Part shown: in pieces, positions 24,531 to 33,174 of the stretch
How the letters are laid out: every line of letters begins with the position of its first letter
Position numbering within the stretch: position 1 is the stretch's first letter
Assembly (NCBI GenBank): GCA_031373225.1
Contig: JANMMM010000133.1
Location: 1 to 36,917, forward strand
Direction: 5' to 3'
From: JANOYJ01 sp031373225
GTDB taxonomy: Bacteria; Pseudomonadota; Alphaproteobacteria; Rhizobiales; Rhizobiaceae
DNA: 36,917 nt
Notes under the pieces: generated by a model
The model's database searches: none
Told to the model about the DNA's origin: nothing
Seen by the model: the letters and a program-made list of their open reading frames with translations, nothing else
Translations under genes and position numbers: made by a program

Positions 24531-24804
24531 GTGCGTCCCAACCGTGGTGCGGCTTCCGGCGGGTGGCGCACAATTGAGTTTTCAACAGCTGAAGCCAATT
24601 GTGACTAAGGCGGACAGTGTGACGCGCGGGCATTTGCGCCGACGGATCGAGACACAGGGATTTCCGGTTTACCGCGACAGGCGCCCGCGCGGCTGGCTCG
24701 CTGAGATGACATTCAATCCGGGCCTCTTTCAGTTTGGCCGCTCCACTCATTTGACGAGATGGAACGCAAATTTCATGTGAAGAAAAACCTCCGCAATAAA
24801 TTGC

Positions 24805-24820
24805 TTGCATACGTATGCGA
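24805..24820. promoter_or_regulatory. LacI-type operator 1 (before the SnoaL gene)
   Basis: TTGCATACGTATGCGA is a 16-bp CG-centred palindrome with seven of eight base pairs symmetric. It shares a consensus with three further copies at 26182, 34528 and 34698. The probable ligand is the LacI-family protein encoded at 30659. Confidence 0.7.
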
Positions 24821-24931
24821 TCAGAGGCATTTTTGTTGAGGTCAAGTTAGAGTTGGATAAACAGCGGAGCCGGTTCACTGCCCGGCGCGCATTGAATGAA
24901 GCGGAAAACAGCGATGACGGGGAAAAACGAC

Positions 24932-26077
24932 ATGGCGAAAGCGGCTGGCGAGCTCGCGAAGGCACCGGAGGAAACGGTCATGCAGGTCGAGCGGCATGAC
25001 TATCCTGATCTTGCTCCAGCCGGCGGGCAGCGCACACAGGCCATGCGCGGCTTTGATGATATCTACACGGACATTGTCGATTATATCGTGCGCTGCACAC
25101 ACCGCATCTGGGACGAGCGGGACATAGGTTTGATCTATTCGCACTACACGCACAATTGCGTGTTGTATGGGACGACCGCCACAATGCACACCCGCGAAGA
25201 AGTTGTCCGCGACACGATCCAGAGGCTGGTTTCCTTTCCTGAGCGGCGCGGCATGGCCACTCAGGTCATCTGGAAGGGCAATGAAGATGACGGGTTTTAC
25301 ACCTCTCATTTGGTCACCGGCACAGGCAGGCATTCTCAGAATGGCCAGTTCGGGGCGCCCACGGGCCGCACGTTCACATCCCGCACGATCGCTGATTGCA
25401 TGATTTTCGAGAACAAGATTTACCGGGAATGGGTGGTGGCCGACACCACTGCCATTTTGCAGCAACTGGGGCTTGATGTGCAGGCCTATGCCGAGCGGAT
25501 CGCCCAGGCGAGCTTCGATAAAGGGCTGGTTTCACTGGATATTGGCGAGAACCGCCACATGATCGGCCAGTATCCGCCGGAAGCCGAGGCTGATGTCTCA
25601 CTCGCGGCTAATGACGTGGAACGTCATACGCTGCGCTGGATGCACGATGTCTATAACCGCAAAATGCTGGGCACGATTGCGCAAGTCTGTGCGCCGACGG
25701 TGCAATATCATGGTCCGCTGATGGCGGAGCTTTATGGCGTGGCTTCGGTCATCCATCAGACGCTTGGTCTGATAGGCTCCCTGCCCGATGCCGCCTTCAC
25801 GCCGCAGCACATCTGTTCCAACCCCTGCGAGGAAGGCGGCGAGAAAGTCGCCGTGCGCTGGATCATGGAGGGACACCATCTGGGATACGGCATTCTGAAC
25901 CATCTCGGCGCTCCCACCGGCAAGCGCGTTCAGGTGATGGGCATGAGCCATTTCCATTACAAGAACGGCAAGATCGTTGACGAGTGGCGTGTCTATGACG
26001 AGGTCTCGATGCTCGTGCAGGTCAAGCTTGCTCAGATGGCGGACAGGAAGGCTGCGGGCCTGACCCCTCAGTATTGA
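24932..26077 (+). CDS. Two-domain SnoaL/NTF2-like protein
   Basis: The protein of about 381 residues holds two SnoaL/NTF2-like halves. The first (about 40-185) has RIWDERDIGLIYSHYTHNCV and ends IFENKIYREWVVADTTAI; the second (about 220-370) has VYNRKMLGTIAQVCAPTVQY and ends HYKNGKIVDEWRVYDEVSM. The parallel phrases show an internal duplication. SnoaL-like folds act as cyclases, isomerases, hydrolases or binding proteins, so the reaction cannot be told. No signal peptide; cytoplasmic. Several starts are possible: ATG 24896, 24914, 24932 (GGGGA upstream) and 24980 (GGAGG upstream, the best ribosome site). It follows operator 1 and precedes the ABC transporter genes, so it probably acts on the imported compound. 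Confidence 0.82.
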   Translation: MAKAAGELAKAPEETVMQVERHDYPDLAPAGGQRTQAMRGFDDIYTDIVDYIVRCTHRIWDERDIGLIYSHYTHNCVLYGTTATMHTREEVVRDTIQRLVSFPERRGMATQVIWKGNEDDGFYTSHLVTGTGRHSQNGQFGAPTGRTFTSRTIADCMIFENKIYREWVVADTTAILQQLGLDVQAYAERIAQASFDKGLVSLDIGENRHMIGQYPPEAEADVSLAANDVERHTLRWMHDVYNRKMLGTIAQVCAPTVQYHGPLMAELYGVASVIHQTLGLIGSLPDAAFTPQHICSNPCEEGGEKVAVRWIMEGHHLGYGILNHLGAPTGKRVQVMGMSHFHYKNGKIVDEWRVYDEVSMLVQVKLAQMADRKAAGLTPQY

Positions 26078-26181
26078 ATTGCTGAACGGCCACACGCATG
26101 ACCGGCATCAGCAGCGGCCTCCCCGCGTGCCAGTCGTTTTTGACCCTCGGCGCAGTTTATGGACAACGCGGAAATTAATAT

Positions 26182-26197
26182 TTGCAATCGTATGCAA
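26182..26197. promoter_or_regulatory. LacI-type operator 2 (before the ABC binding-protein gene)
   Basis: TTGCAATCGTATGCAA is a CG-centred palindrome that fits the shared consensus, 99 bases upstream of the binding-protein start. It suggests that the transporter operon has its own regulated promoter. Confidence 0.72.
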
Positions 26198-26295
26198 AAG
26201 ATGGTTAGCTTTGGCCGAGGAAGGGGTGGAGACGCTTTGCGAAAGCAAAATCCGCTCAGGCCGAACAAATCAAAACAAACGCAGAGAGGTGCATT

Positions 26296-27552
26296 ATGCG
26301 ACTGGAAATGAGCAGGACCTTGACCGTCAGCGCAATAAGTATTGTGGCTTTTATGGGCTTCGGCGGGACAGCGTCGGCGGATTGCGGCGTGCAGGGCGCG
26401 GGATCTGTGCGGGTCCTCTCCAACGACTTCGAGGCGCTCCGCATTGTGAATGCAGCGGCAGCTGACTGCGCCACCGATTCGGTGAAAGTGACGTCCAACG
26501 CGACGAAAGAGCACAAGAATATTCAGGGCCCTGCACTGACGGCCAACCCGGCGGAGTACACGGTCGCTGTGGTCGCCAACAATTCGATCGTGCCGCTTTT
26601 GAACGACGGTCTGGTCCGCCCGCTGGATGATCTGGTGGCGAAATACGGCCAGTCGCTGCAGCCGAACCAACTGATCAAGATTGACGGCAAAGTCATGGCG
26701 GTCGCCTTCATGGGCAACGGCCAGCACCTGTTCTACCGCAAGGATATTCTGGAGAAGGCCGGCCTTGAAGTTCCAAAATCCTATGAGGAGTTGCTCGCCG
26801 CCGCTCAAGTCATCAAGGACAAGGGCCTTATGGAGCAGCCGCTCGCCGCTTCGGTCAAGCCGGGCTGGGATCTGGCGGCGGAGTTCGTCAACATGTATCT
26901 GGGCACCGGCGCCGAGTTCTTCGCCGACGGCTCGGCGGCGCTGGCCATCGACAATGACAATGGCCGCAAGGTGCTGGGCACGATGCGGGACATGACAAAA
27001 TTCATGAAGCCCGAATACCTGACCTACGACGCCAACGAATTGAACAAGGTCTGGGATTCAGGCAGCGTGGCGCTGATGAACCAGTGGGGATCATTGGCCG
27101 GAGCGGCGATCGACCCCGCCAAGGCCAATAAGGACGTGGCGGCGAACACCGGGTTTGCGGCGGCTCCGGTCATCGGCGGCGGCACGGTCCCGTCGGCAGC
27201 TCTGTGGTGGGACGGCTTCACCATTTCCAAGAACATCACGGACGAGGACGCGGCGGCGTCGTTCCAGGCCATGGTGCATGCGATCAGCCCTGATGTCGTC
27301 GCCAAAAACCCCGATGCGGCGACTTGGCTTGTGGCGGGTTACAAGCCGGGCCCGGCGGCTGTCGGCGTGATCGGCAATGCGAGCGGCGGCGCGCGGGCCT
27401 ATCCGATGCAGCCCTATATGGGACTTCTGCACACGGCGCTGTCGGCCGAACTGGCGGACTTCATCGCGGGCAAGGAAGAGGCCGACCAGGCGCTGGCCGA
27501 TGTGAAGGCCGCCTATGACGCGGCCGCCAAAGAAGGCGGCTTCCTGAAGTAA
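26296..27552 (+). CDS. ABC transporter periplasmic substrate-binding protein (sugar type)
   Basis: The 418-residue protein has a signal peptide (about 1-28, ending GTASA, before DCGVQG) and the fold of family 1 extracellular solute-binding proteins (SBP_bac_1), with VAFMGNGQHLFYRKDILEKA, the LMNQWGSLAG segment and PSAALWWDGFTISKN. It delivers the ligand to the two permeases downstream. The ATG at 26296 has AGAGAGG upstream. It heads the transporter operon, after operator 2. A stable hairpin between this gene and the first permease probably favours binding-protein mRNA. The substrate is unknown; CUT1 proteins bind oligosaccharides, polyols or glycerophosphodiesters. Confidence 0.9.
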   Translation: MRLEMSRTLTVSAISIVAFMGFGGTASADCGVQGAGSVRVLSNDFEALRIVNAAAADCATDSVKVTSNATKEHKNIQGPALTANPAEYTVAVVANNSIVPLLNDGLVRPLDDLVAKYGQSLQPNQLIKIDGKVMAVAFMGNGQHLFYRKDILEKAGLEVPKSYEELLAAAQVIKDKGLMEQPLAASVKPGWDLAAEFVNMYLGTGAEFFADGSAALAIDNDNGRKVLGTMRDMTKFMKPEYLTYDANELNKVWDSGSVALMNQWGSLAGAAIDPAKANKDVAANTGFAAAPVIGGGTVPSAALWWDGFTISKNITDEDAAASFQAMVHAISPDVVAKNPDAATWLVAGYKPGPAAVGVIGNASGGARAYPMQPYMGLLHTALSAELADFIAGKEEADQALADVKAAYDAAAKEGGFLK

Positions 27553-27569
27553 GCGCGTCCAGATATCTG

Positions 27570-27595
27570 CCCGGCTGCGCGTGGACGCGGCCGGG
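27570..27595 (+). repeat. Intergenic stem-loop after the binding-protein gene
   Basis: CCCGGC (27570-27575) and CGCG (27578-27581) pair with CGCG (27586-27589) and GCCGGG (27590-27595), leaving a two-base bulge and a four-base loop. No T-run follows. Such hairpins between binding-protein and permease genes often stabilise the upstream mRNA. Confidence 0.55.
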
Positions 27596-27635
27596 TGCCT
27601 TTCGTTTGCGCAATGCAATCATTTGGACCGCTCAG

Positions 27636-28667
27636 ATGCCGCACCGCACCTTTTTCGCATTCATATTCCCCTCAATCCTGGCGATGCTGCTGTTCATATC
27701 GCTGCCGATTGTCTCGGTGGCCGTGCAGTCGCTTTTCGTTGAGCACGACGCGGTTCTGACCAGTGTCGAAAGCTGTGGGCCGTTCGGCTGCGAGAAGCAG
27801 ACCAAGGTGGACACGGCTGCGATGGCGAAACTGCAGGCCGAGGCGCCGATGGGCCGGTTTGCCGGCTTCTCCAATTATCTGAACCGGAACCACCTCGCCG
27901 TCGCGGAGTTGAGTGAAATCTTCACGGACGGCGGAGGCTTCAAGCACATTGTTTCGCGCCTTATGAACCTGCCGTTTTACAGGGCGCTGGCCTTCACCCT
28001 GACCTATTGTTTTTTGGTCACGCCTCTGGCGATGGCTTTGGGTTTCGCGATAGCGCTTGCCGTCAACACACTGCCGAAAATCCTGAAAGGACCGGCGATC
28101 TTTGTGTCGATCTTGCCGATGATCATCACGCCTCTGGTCGGCTCGCTGATCCTTGCATGGATGTTCAACCCGGCAGGCATATTTGGCGCCACATTGCAGT
28201 GGCTCACCGGCGATCCCGGCCTGTCGCTGCGCGCCTCCCCCGCGCTGACCTGGATTGTGGTTCTGACCTACGGCGTGTGGACGAACGGGCCGTTTTCCTT
28301 CGTCGTCTTTTATGCCGGATTGCAGACCGTGCCGCTGGACACGCTGGAATCGGCGCGCATTGACGGCGCCAGCCGCTGGGAGGCGACGCGCTTTGTCATC
28401 ATTCCCCATCTGATGCCGCTTGCGACGTTTGTGGCGTTGGTGCAGCTGATGGACAATTTCCGGGTGTTTGAACCGATTGTCGGCTTTTCAGCCGAGGCCA
28501 ATGCGACATCACTTTCGTGGCTGGTCTACAATGATCTGGTCAGTCAGGACGCACAGCAGTTCGGCTCAGCCGCGGCGACGTCGGTCATCACCATCATCGG
28601 CGTTCTGATCCTTCTCACGCCCGTTCTGCGGCGCACATGGCGCGATTTCAGTCAGAAGCCGGTGTGA
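27636..28667 (+). CDS. ABC transporter permease, MalF-like (CUT1)
   Basis: The 343-residue protein is an inner-membrane permease with six or so helices and the EAA loop ESARIDGASRWEATRFVIIP near residue 240, which contacts the ATPase. An unusual feature is the polar loop of about 90 residues between the first two helices, which carries a Cys pair in ESCGPFGCEK and probably faces the periplasm, where a disulfide could form. The ATG at 27636 (MPHRTFFAF) is preferred; a TTG at 27606 would add ten residues. The stop is three bases before the next permease gene. Confidence 0.9.
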   Translation: MPHRTFFAFIFPSILAMLLFISLPIVSVAVQSLFVEHDAVLTSVESCGPFGCEKQTKVDTAAMAKLQAEAPMGRFAGFSNYLNRNHLAVAELSEIFTDGGGFKHIVSRLMNLPFYRALAFTLTYCFLVTPLAMALGFAIALAVNTLPKILKGPAIFVSILPMIITPLVGSLILAWMFNPAGIFGATLQWLTGDPGLSLRASPALTWIVVLTYGVWTNGPFSFVVFYAGLQTVPLDTLESARIDGASRWEATRFVIIPHLMPLATFVALVQLMDNFRVFEPIVGFSAEANATSLSWLVYNDLVSQDAQQFGSAAATSVITIIGVLILLTPVLRRTWRDFSQKPV

Positions 28668-28670
28668 CAC

Positions 28671-29540
28671 ATGAACCGCCAGCCGCCTGCGCTCAAAACT
28701 CTCACCACCGTCTTTCTGACCCTTTGGCTGCTGGCCGCCGTTTTCCCCTTTGCCTGGACTGTCTGGGGCAGTTTCAAGGTGGAGGCGGACTTCTTTTCCC
28801 GCCAATCCTGGTGGTCCGCCATCGAGGGCGCGCGCACCGTGCAACAGACCGGCGGAGCCTTCACGCTGGCGGGCTATGAGGGCGCGTGGATTCAGAACGA
28901 GTTCTGGAAATCGGTCATCAACACGCTGATTGTGACGCTCTCCGTCACTTGCATTTCGCTGGTGGTCGGCACATTGGGCGGCTACGCGCTGGCGCGCTCT
29001 GGCCGCAGCTATGCGTTCTGGATACTCATCGCCGCGCTGGTGTTCCGGGCGATGCCGCATATCACGCTGGTTTCGGGCTATCTGCTGCCATTCTTTCAGC
29101 TGAACATCTGGGGCTATCTGCCGACCACGATCATCGTTCTGGTCGCCATCAACCAGCCGTTCACGCTGTGGATGCTGCACAGTTTTTTTCTGTCGATCCC
29201 GAAGGATCTGGACGAGAGCGCGCTTGTTGACGGCTGCACGCGGTTTCAGGCCTTCCGGATGGTCATCATCCCGGTCATGTGGCCCGGCGTCATCACCACG
29301 GGGCTGTTCAGTTTTCTTCTGGCCTACAATGATTTCGCCGTGACCTCGATGCTGCTGAAGCAGGAGAACCAGACGATGATCCCGAAAATCGCCAGCTTCC
29401 TCGGATCGATCCAGGACGAGGGAAAGGTCATGTTCGCCGTTGCGGCGGTCGTTTCGGCCACTGTGCCCCTGTTCGTACTCGTGATGTTTTTCCAGCGTCA
29501 GATCGTCTCGGGCCTGACCGCCGGCGCAGTGAAAGGTTAA
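28671..29540 (+). CDS. ABC transporter permease, MalG-like (CUT1)
   Basis: The 289-residue protein has an N-terminal helix (about 13-32), a periplasmic loop, then five helices with the EAA loop ESALVDGCTRFQAFRMVIIP near 185. It pairs with the MalF-like protein to form the channel. The ATG at 28671 follows the previous stop by three bases, and its own stop is three bases before the ATPase gene, so the three are translated as one operon. Length and topology are normal for the family. Confidence 0.92.
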   Translation: MNRQPPALKTLTTVFLTLWLLAAVFPFAWTVWGSFKVEADFFSRQSWWSAIEGARTVQQTGGAFTLAGYEGAWIQNEFWKSVINTLIVTLSVTCISLVVGTLGGYALARSGRSYAFWILIAALVFRAMPHITLVSGYLLPFFQLNIWGYLPTTIIVLVAINQPFTLWMLHSFFLSIPKDLDESALVDGCTRFQAFRMVIIPVMWPGVITTGLFSFLLAYNDFAVTSMLLKQENQTMIPKIASFLGSIQDEGKVMFAVAAVVSATVPLFVLVMFFQRQIVSGLTAGAVKG

Positions 29541-29543
29541 ACC

Positions 29544-30590
29544 ATGGCGCAGATACGTCTTGTCAATGTGTCGAAGCGCTGGGGAAGCTATGTGGGCGTC
29601 GCCAATTTCAGCCTCGATATCGCGGATGCGGAGTTTCTGGTTCTGCTGGGACCGTCGGGCTGCGGCAAGACGACAACCATGCGGATGATCGCGGGGCTGG
29701 AAGATCTGACCGAGGGCGAGATTTGGATCGGCGACCGCATTGTCAACCAGCTCGAGCCGAAAGACCGCGACATCTCCATGGTGTTTCAAAGCTACGGGCT
29801 GTACCCAAATCTGACCGTCTATGAGAATATCCGCTTTCCGCTGCGGGTGCGCAAAGTGCCGAAAGAGCAGCACCATGAGCGTGTCATGCGCGCCGCCGAC
29901 ATGGTGGAGCTCGGACCTTTCCTCGACCGCCGTCCCGCCGCATTGTCAGGAGGCCAAAGACAGCGCGTCACCTTGGCCCGCGCGATTGTGCGCGAACCCA
30001 ACGCGTTCCTGATGGATGAGCCGCTTTCTAACCTTGACGCGAAGCTGCGGGTTTCGACGCGTGCGCAGATCAAGAATCTGCATCACACGCTGAAGACCAC
30101 AACAATCTATGTGACGCATGACCAGATCGAGGCGATGACGCTGGCTGACCGGGTCGTCGTGATGAACAAGGGCATGGTGCAGCAGGTCGGCACGCCAACT
30201 GAGATATACGACCGGCCGGCCAACACATTTGTCGCCAGCTTCATCGGCTCGCCCGCCATGAACCTGATCGGCGGAGACATCAGTGATGGCGTCTTCACAG
30301 CGGAGGGCGTGCGTATTGCGGGGCTGCCCAAGGCCGTGAACGGTGCCGTCACGCTCGGCTTCCGGGCCGAAGACGCGGGCATCGTCCCCGCAGGCGGCGA
30401 CATTTCTGCGCCGGTCTATTCAATGGAGCTGCTGGGCGACGCCACCCTTGCATCCGTAAGGGTCGGCAAGGCGCTTGTGGCATTCCGCGCCGCAAAAGAC
30501 TTCCGCATAGAAATCGGCGCGCCGATGCAGGCCAAGGTTCCCATCGCCGCGGTGCATCTCTTCGACCATGCCACTGGCGCGCGCCTTTAA
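29544..30590 (+). CDS. ABC transporter ATP-binding protein, MalK/UgpC-like
   Basis: The 348-residue protein has Walker A GPSGCGKTT (about 37-45), the Q loop, the signature LSGGQRQRVTLARAIV (about 134), Walker B AFLMDEPLSNLDAKLR (about 154) and the H-loop VTHDQIEAMTLADR. A C-terminal TOBE-type regulatory domain (about 240-345) is typical of CUT1 ATPases such as MalK and UgpC. It powers import through the two permeases upstream. The ATG lies three bases after the permease stop. Confidence 0.93.
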   Translation: MAQIRLVNVSKRWGSYVGVANFSLDIADAEFLVLLGPSGCGKTTTMRMIAGLEDLTEGEIWIGDRIVNQLEPKDRDISMVFQSYGLYPNLTVYENIRFPLRVRKVPKEQHHERVMRAADMVELGPFLDRRPAALSGGQRQRVTLARAIVREPNAFLMDEPLSNLDAKLRVSTRAQIKNLHHTLKTTTIYVTHDQIEAMTLADRVVVMNKGMVQQVGTPTEIYDRPANTFVASFIGSPAMNLIGGDISDGVFTAEGVRIAGLPKAVNGAVTLGFRAEDAGIVPAGGDISAPVYSMELLGDATLASVRVGKALVAFRAAKDFRIEIGAPMQAKVPIAAVHLFDHATGARL

Positions 30591-30612
30591 GCTTCGGCAT
30601 AAGAAACCTGCG

Positions 30613-30638
30613 CGCGCCGCTGATTTGCCGGCGGCGCG
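30613..30638 (+). repeat. GC-rich hairpin before the lacI-type gene
   Basis: A perfect 8-bp stem CGCGCCGC/GCGGCGCG (30613-30620 / 30631-30638) with a ten-base loop lies 23 bases after the ATPase stop and 20 bases before the regulator start. There is no T-run, so partial termination or mRNA processing is possible. Confidence 0.5.
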
Positions 30639-30658
30639 GCGGCGGCGGGAGTTTAGTT

Positions 30659-31678
30659 TTGGCCAATGAAAAGGTGACATCGCTTGAAGTGGCCGCAGTG
30701 GCGGGGGTCAGCCAGTCTGCGGTCAGCCGCGTCTTCACGCCCGGCTCCTCCGTCAGCCAGAAGACGGCGGACAAGGTGCGGGCCGCCGCCGCGCAGCTGG
30801 GCTATCGGCCGAATGTGCTGGCGCGTTCGCTGAAGTCGGGCAAAAGCCGGATGATCGGGCTGGTGGTGGCTTATCTCGAAAACTACTTTTATCCCGAAAT
30901 GGTTGAGCGTCTTTCAACCGAGCTGCAGAAAGTCGGTTATCATGTTTTGATTTTTCTGGCGCCGGTCTCCGTCGCGAACGTTGATAAGGTCGTGCAGGAA
31001 ATCATGGACTATCAGGTGGATGGCATTGTGCTCGCCTCCGTCTCGATGTCGTCCGACCTTGCCGCGCGCTGTCAGGCGACCGGACTGCCGGTGGTGCTGT
31101 TTAACCGCGCGCATGTGGACAAGAACCTTTCGTCCGTCACCTCGGATAATTTCGCCGGAGGCAAAGCGCTGGCGGACTATCTGTGCTCGCTTGGCCACAC
31201 ACGCATCGCCTATGTGGCGGGCTTTTCCGGGGCTTCCACGCAACTTGACCGGGAGGCGGGATTTCGCGCCGGACTGGCTGAAGCAGGGCAGACAATGTTC
31301 GCCCGCGCCGACGGAAATTTTGACTACCGCACCGCACAGGCCGCCGCCCGTGAACTGTTCGCCACCTCAAAACGCCCAGATGCGGTCTTTGTCGCGAACG
31401 ATCACATGGCGTTCGCCGTGATGGATGTGCTGCGGTTCGAACTGGGGCTGAGGGTGCCGGAGGATGTCTCGGTCGTCGGGTTTGACGATGTGCCACCCGC
31501 CGCTTGGCCTGCCTACAATCTCACAACGTTCCGGCAACGCCTTGACCAGATGGTTGCCGAGACGGTGAACATGCTGACCACATCCATCGCTGAGGATCAG
31601 CACGAAGTCTCACGCGTGGTGCTGAACGGCGAGCTGGTGATCCGGGGATCCGCCCGGCGGAATGGGAACAGCGCATGA
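30659..31678 (+). CDS. LacI-family transcriptional regulator
   Basis: The 339-residue protein has an N-terminal helix-turn-helix (about 5-26, VTSLEVAAVAGVSQSAVSRV), the hinge helix region (RPNVLARSLKSGKSRMIGLV, about 50-66) and a periplasmic-binding-like effector domain. It should bind CG-centred palindromes as a dimer; four such sites lie in this locus and none elsewhere in the window was noticed. The frame starts at TTG 30659 (MANEKVTSLEV), with GGGAG seven bases upstream; no ATG fits the conserved start. It follows the transporter genes, and its stop overlaps the next start as ATGA, so it is probably co-transcribed with the genes it controls. Confidence 0.9.
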   Translation: MANEKVTSLEVAAVAGVSQSAVSRVFTPGSSVSQKTADKVRAAAAQLGYRPNVLARSLKSGKSRMIGLVVAYLENYFYPEMVERLSTELQKVGYHVLIFLAPVSVANVDKVVQEIMDYQVDGIVLASVSMSSDLAARCQATGLPVVLFNRAHVDKNLSSVTSDNFAGGKALADYLCSLGHTRIAYVAGFSGASTQLDREAGFRAGLAEAGQTMFARADGNFDYRTAQAAARELFATSKRPDAVFVANDHMAFAVMDVLRFELGLRVPEDVSVVGFDDVPPAAWPAYNLTTFRQRLDQMVAETVNMLTTSIAEDQHEVSRVVLNGELVIRGSARRNGNSA

Positions 31679-31818
31679 GTGAAGAAGATTTCCGCGCCCG
31701 GCTTTCGGCTCTGGGAATTCAGCTTGACGACCGCGCCTTCGCGGCGGCGTTTAAAGCCGCACAGCACCTGCGTTCCGAAGGCGCGCGCCTCGAAGCCTAC
31801 CTCGCTCAACCAAAATGA
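31675..31818 (+). CDS. 47-residue AtzG/GatC-like small protein
   Basis: The frame reads MSEEDFRARLSALGIQLDDR onward to AYLAQPK. It overlaps the lacI stop at one end (ATGA, 31675-31678) and the amidase start at the other (ATGA, 31815-31818), so all three are translationally coupled. The arrangement of two short helices after an 'LGI-LDD' turn recalls AtzG/DUF4089 proteins, small GatC-like partners of amidase-signature enzymes such as AtzE, which are about 65 residues. The match is by pattern only and the protein is short for the family. The position directly before an amidase gene is what makes the idea attractive. Confidence 0.6.
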   Translation: MSEEDFRARLSALGIQLDDRAFAAAFKAAQHLRSEGARLEAYLAQPK

Positions 31819-33173
31819 CAGACCCCGCTGACCTTTCCATTCCCGAAGCCGCCGCCGCGCTGCGTGAGGGGCGCTTAACGTCGCGCGCTCTGACAGAGGC
31901 CTCGCTGGACCGCATAGCCAAACGCAATGATGCGCTTCACGCCTTTACGCATGTGAACCCTGACGCGCTCGCCGAAGCTGACCGCGCCGACGCCGTTTTG
32001 GCCCAAGGCGGCGGAGGAGCCTTTTGCGGCATTCCGATCGGTGTGAAAGACCTGATAGACGTGGCGGGCCAGCCCGCCACCAGCGGTTCCGCTGTTTTGG
32101 CGGGCCGGATTGCAGACTGCGATGCGGCAGCGGTCGCCCGCCTGCGGGCGCAAGGGGCGGTGTTTCTCGGCAAGCTCGCCACGTACGAATTCGCCATGGA
32201 CGGCCCGGACATGAATCGGCCCGATCCGCCAGCCCGCAATCCGTGGAGCCCCAGCCATATCACAGGCGGCTCCTCATCCGGTGCCGCCGCGGCGGTCGCG
32301 GGGGGCATGGTGCGGCTGGCGCTGGGCACGGACACCGGCGGATCCATCCGCAGCCCTGCAGCCTATTGCGGCTGCGTTGGTCTGAAGCCCAGCTATGACC
32401 GGGTTTCACGCGCCGGGATATTCCCGCTTTCGCCTGCTCTCGATCATGTCGGACCATTGGCTGCGACGGTTGAGGAGGCGGCGCTGGCGCTTGACGCAAT
32501 GACAGAAAATCCGGCGGCGTGGCGCCCGGCCAGCGCAAAGCTCAGCCACGGCGCGGCAGGGCTGCGTATCGGATATGCGCGCAGCTGGTTCGCCGGCGAT
32601 CCGCAAGTCAGCCCAGCTTTAATTCGTGCGATGGATGACGCCGCCGCCCAGCTTTCCATGCTTGCGGCGCGCATCACCGAAACAGACCTGCCCGAGTATG
32701 CGCTCTTTGAGGCTGCGGGCTCGGTGATCCTGCACGGCGAGGCGCTGGAGAGCCACCGTGCGCTGATGCGCGACGGCATGTCCCTTTATGGCCGCCCCGT
32801 GCTGCGTTCACTCGCCATGGCGGCCGCCATCGATTCCAAGGACCTAAGCCGCGCGCGTCTGGCGCAGGCGAGGCTGACCGAAGAGCTGATTGCCGCCATG
32901 GCTCCCTTTGACCTGCTTCTTACCGCCACAGCCCTGACGCCCGCCCTGCCCTTCTCTGACATTGACGGCGAAAGCCCGCTTTGGACGCCGATGCGCACCA
33001 TTCCGTTCAACGTCACCGGGCAGCCGGCATTGTCGCTGCCGATCGGATTTGACGGCGGCCTGCCGCTGGGCATGCAGCTGATCGGCCGCGTTGGCGACGA
33101 GGATTTGGTCTGCGCCGCAGGCAATGCGTTTGAGCGGGCGACGGATCATTCCGTCCAGCGTCCGCCGCTTTAA
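31815..33173 (+). CDS. Amidase-signature family hydrolase
   Basis: The 452-residue protein is an amidase-signature enzyme. The Ser-cisSer-Lys triad can be read as K78 (GIPIGVKDLIDVAG), S153 (HITGGSSSGAA) and S177 (GTDTGGSIRSPA); the 24-residue spacing of the two Ser residues is that of the family. It hydrolyses an amide or acts on a carbamoyl-type bond; the substrate is unknown. It is cytoplasmic. It starts inside the stop of the 47-residue gene and ends one base before the convergent hisD-like gene, so there is no room for a terminator. In this locus it may release an amine or ammonia from the imported compound. Confidence 0.9.
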   Translation: MTDPADLSIPEAAAALREGRLTSRALTEASLDRIAKRNDALHAFTHVNPDALAEADRADAVLAQGGGGAFCGIPIGVKDLIDVAGQPATSGSAVLAGRIADCDAAAVARLRAQGAVFLGKLATYEFAMDGPDMNRPDPPARNPWSPSHITGGSSSGAAAAVAGGMVRLALGTDTGGSIRSPAAYCGCVGLKPSYDRVSRAGIFPLSPALDHVGPLAATVEEAALALDAMTENPAAWRPASAKLSHGAAGLRIGYARSWFAGDPQVSPALIRAMDDAAAQLSMLAARITETDLPEYALFEAAGSVILHGEALESHRALMRDGMSLYGRPVLRSLAMAAAIDSKDLSRARLAQARLTEELIAAMAPFDLLLTATALTPALPFSDIDGESPLWTPMRTIPFNVTGQPALSLPIGFDGGLPLGMQLIGRVGDEDLVCAAGNAFERATDHSVQRPPL

Positions 33174-33174
33174 C

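Larger units (their letters stand above)
24470..24931. other. Long intergenic region between the stress island and the catabolic locus
   Basis: About 460 bases separate ndvB from the SnoaL-type gene. They hold the hairpin at 24505-24530 and the LacI-type operator at 24805-24820. Frames on both strands (24427-24780 plus, 24442-24810 minus) give Arg-rich products without recognisable motifs, and I do not accept them as genes. The base composition becomes more AT-rich after 24770. Confidence 0.6.

Noticed and set aside
24427..24810. Overlapping frames of about 120 codons on both strands
   Set aside because: The products are Arg-rich without motifs, lack good ribosome sites, and overlap the ndvB promoter; treated as non-coding.
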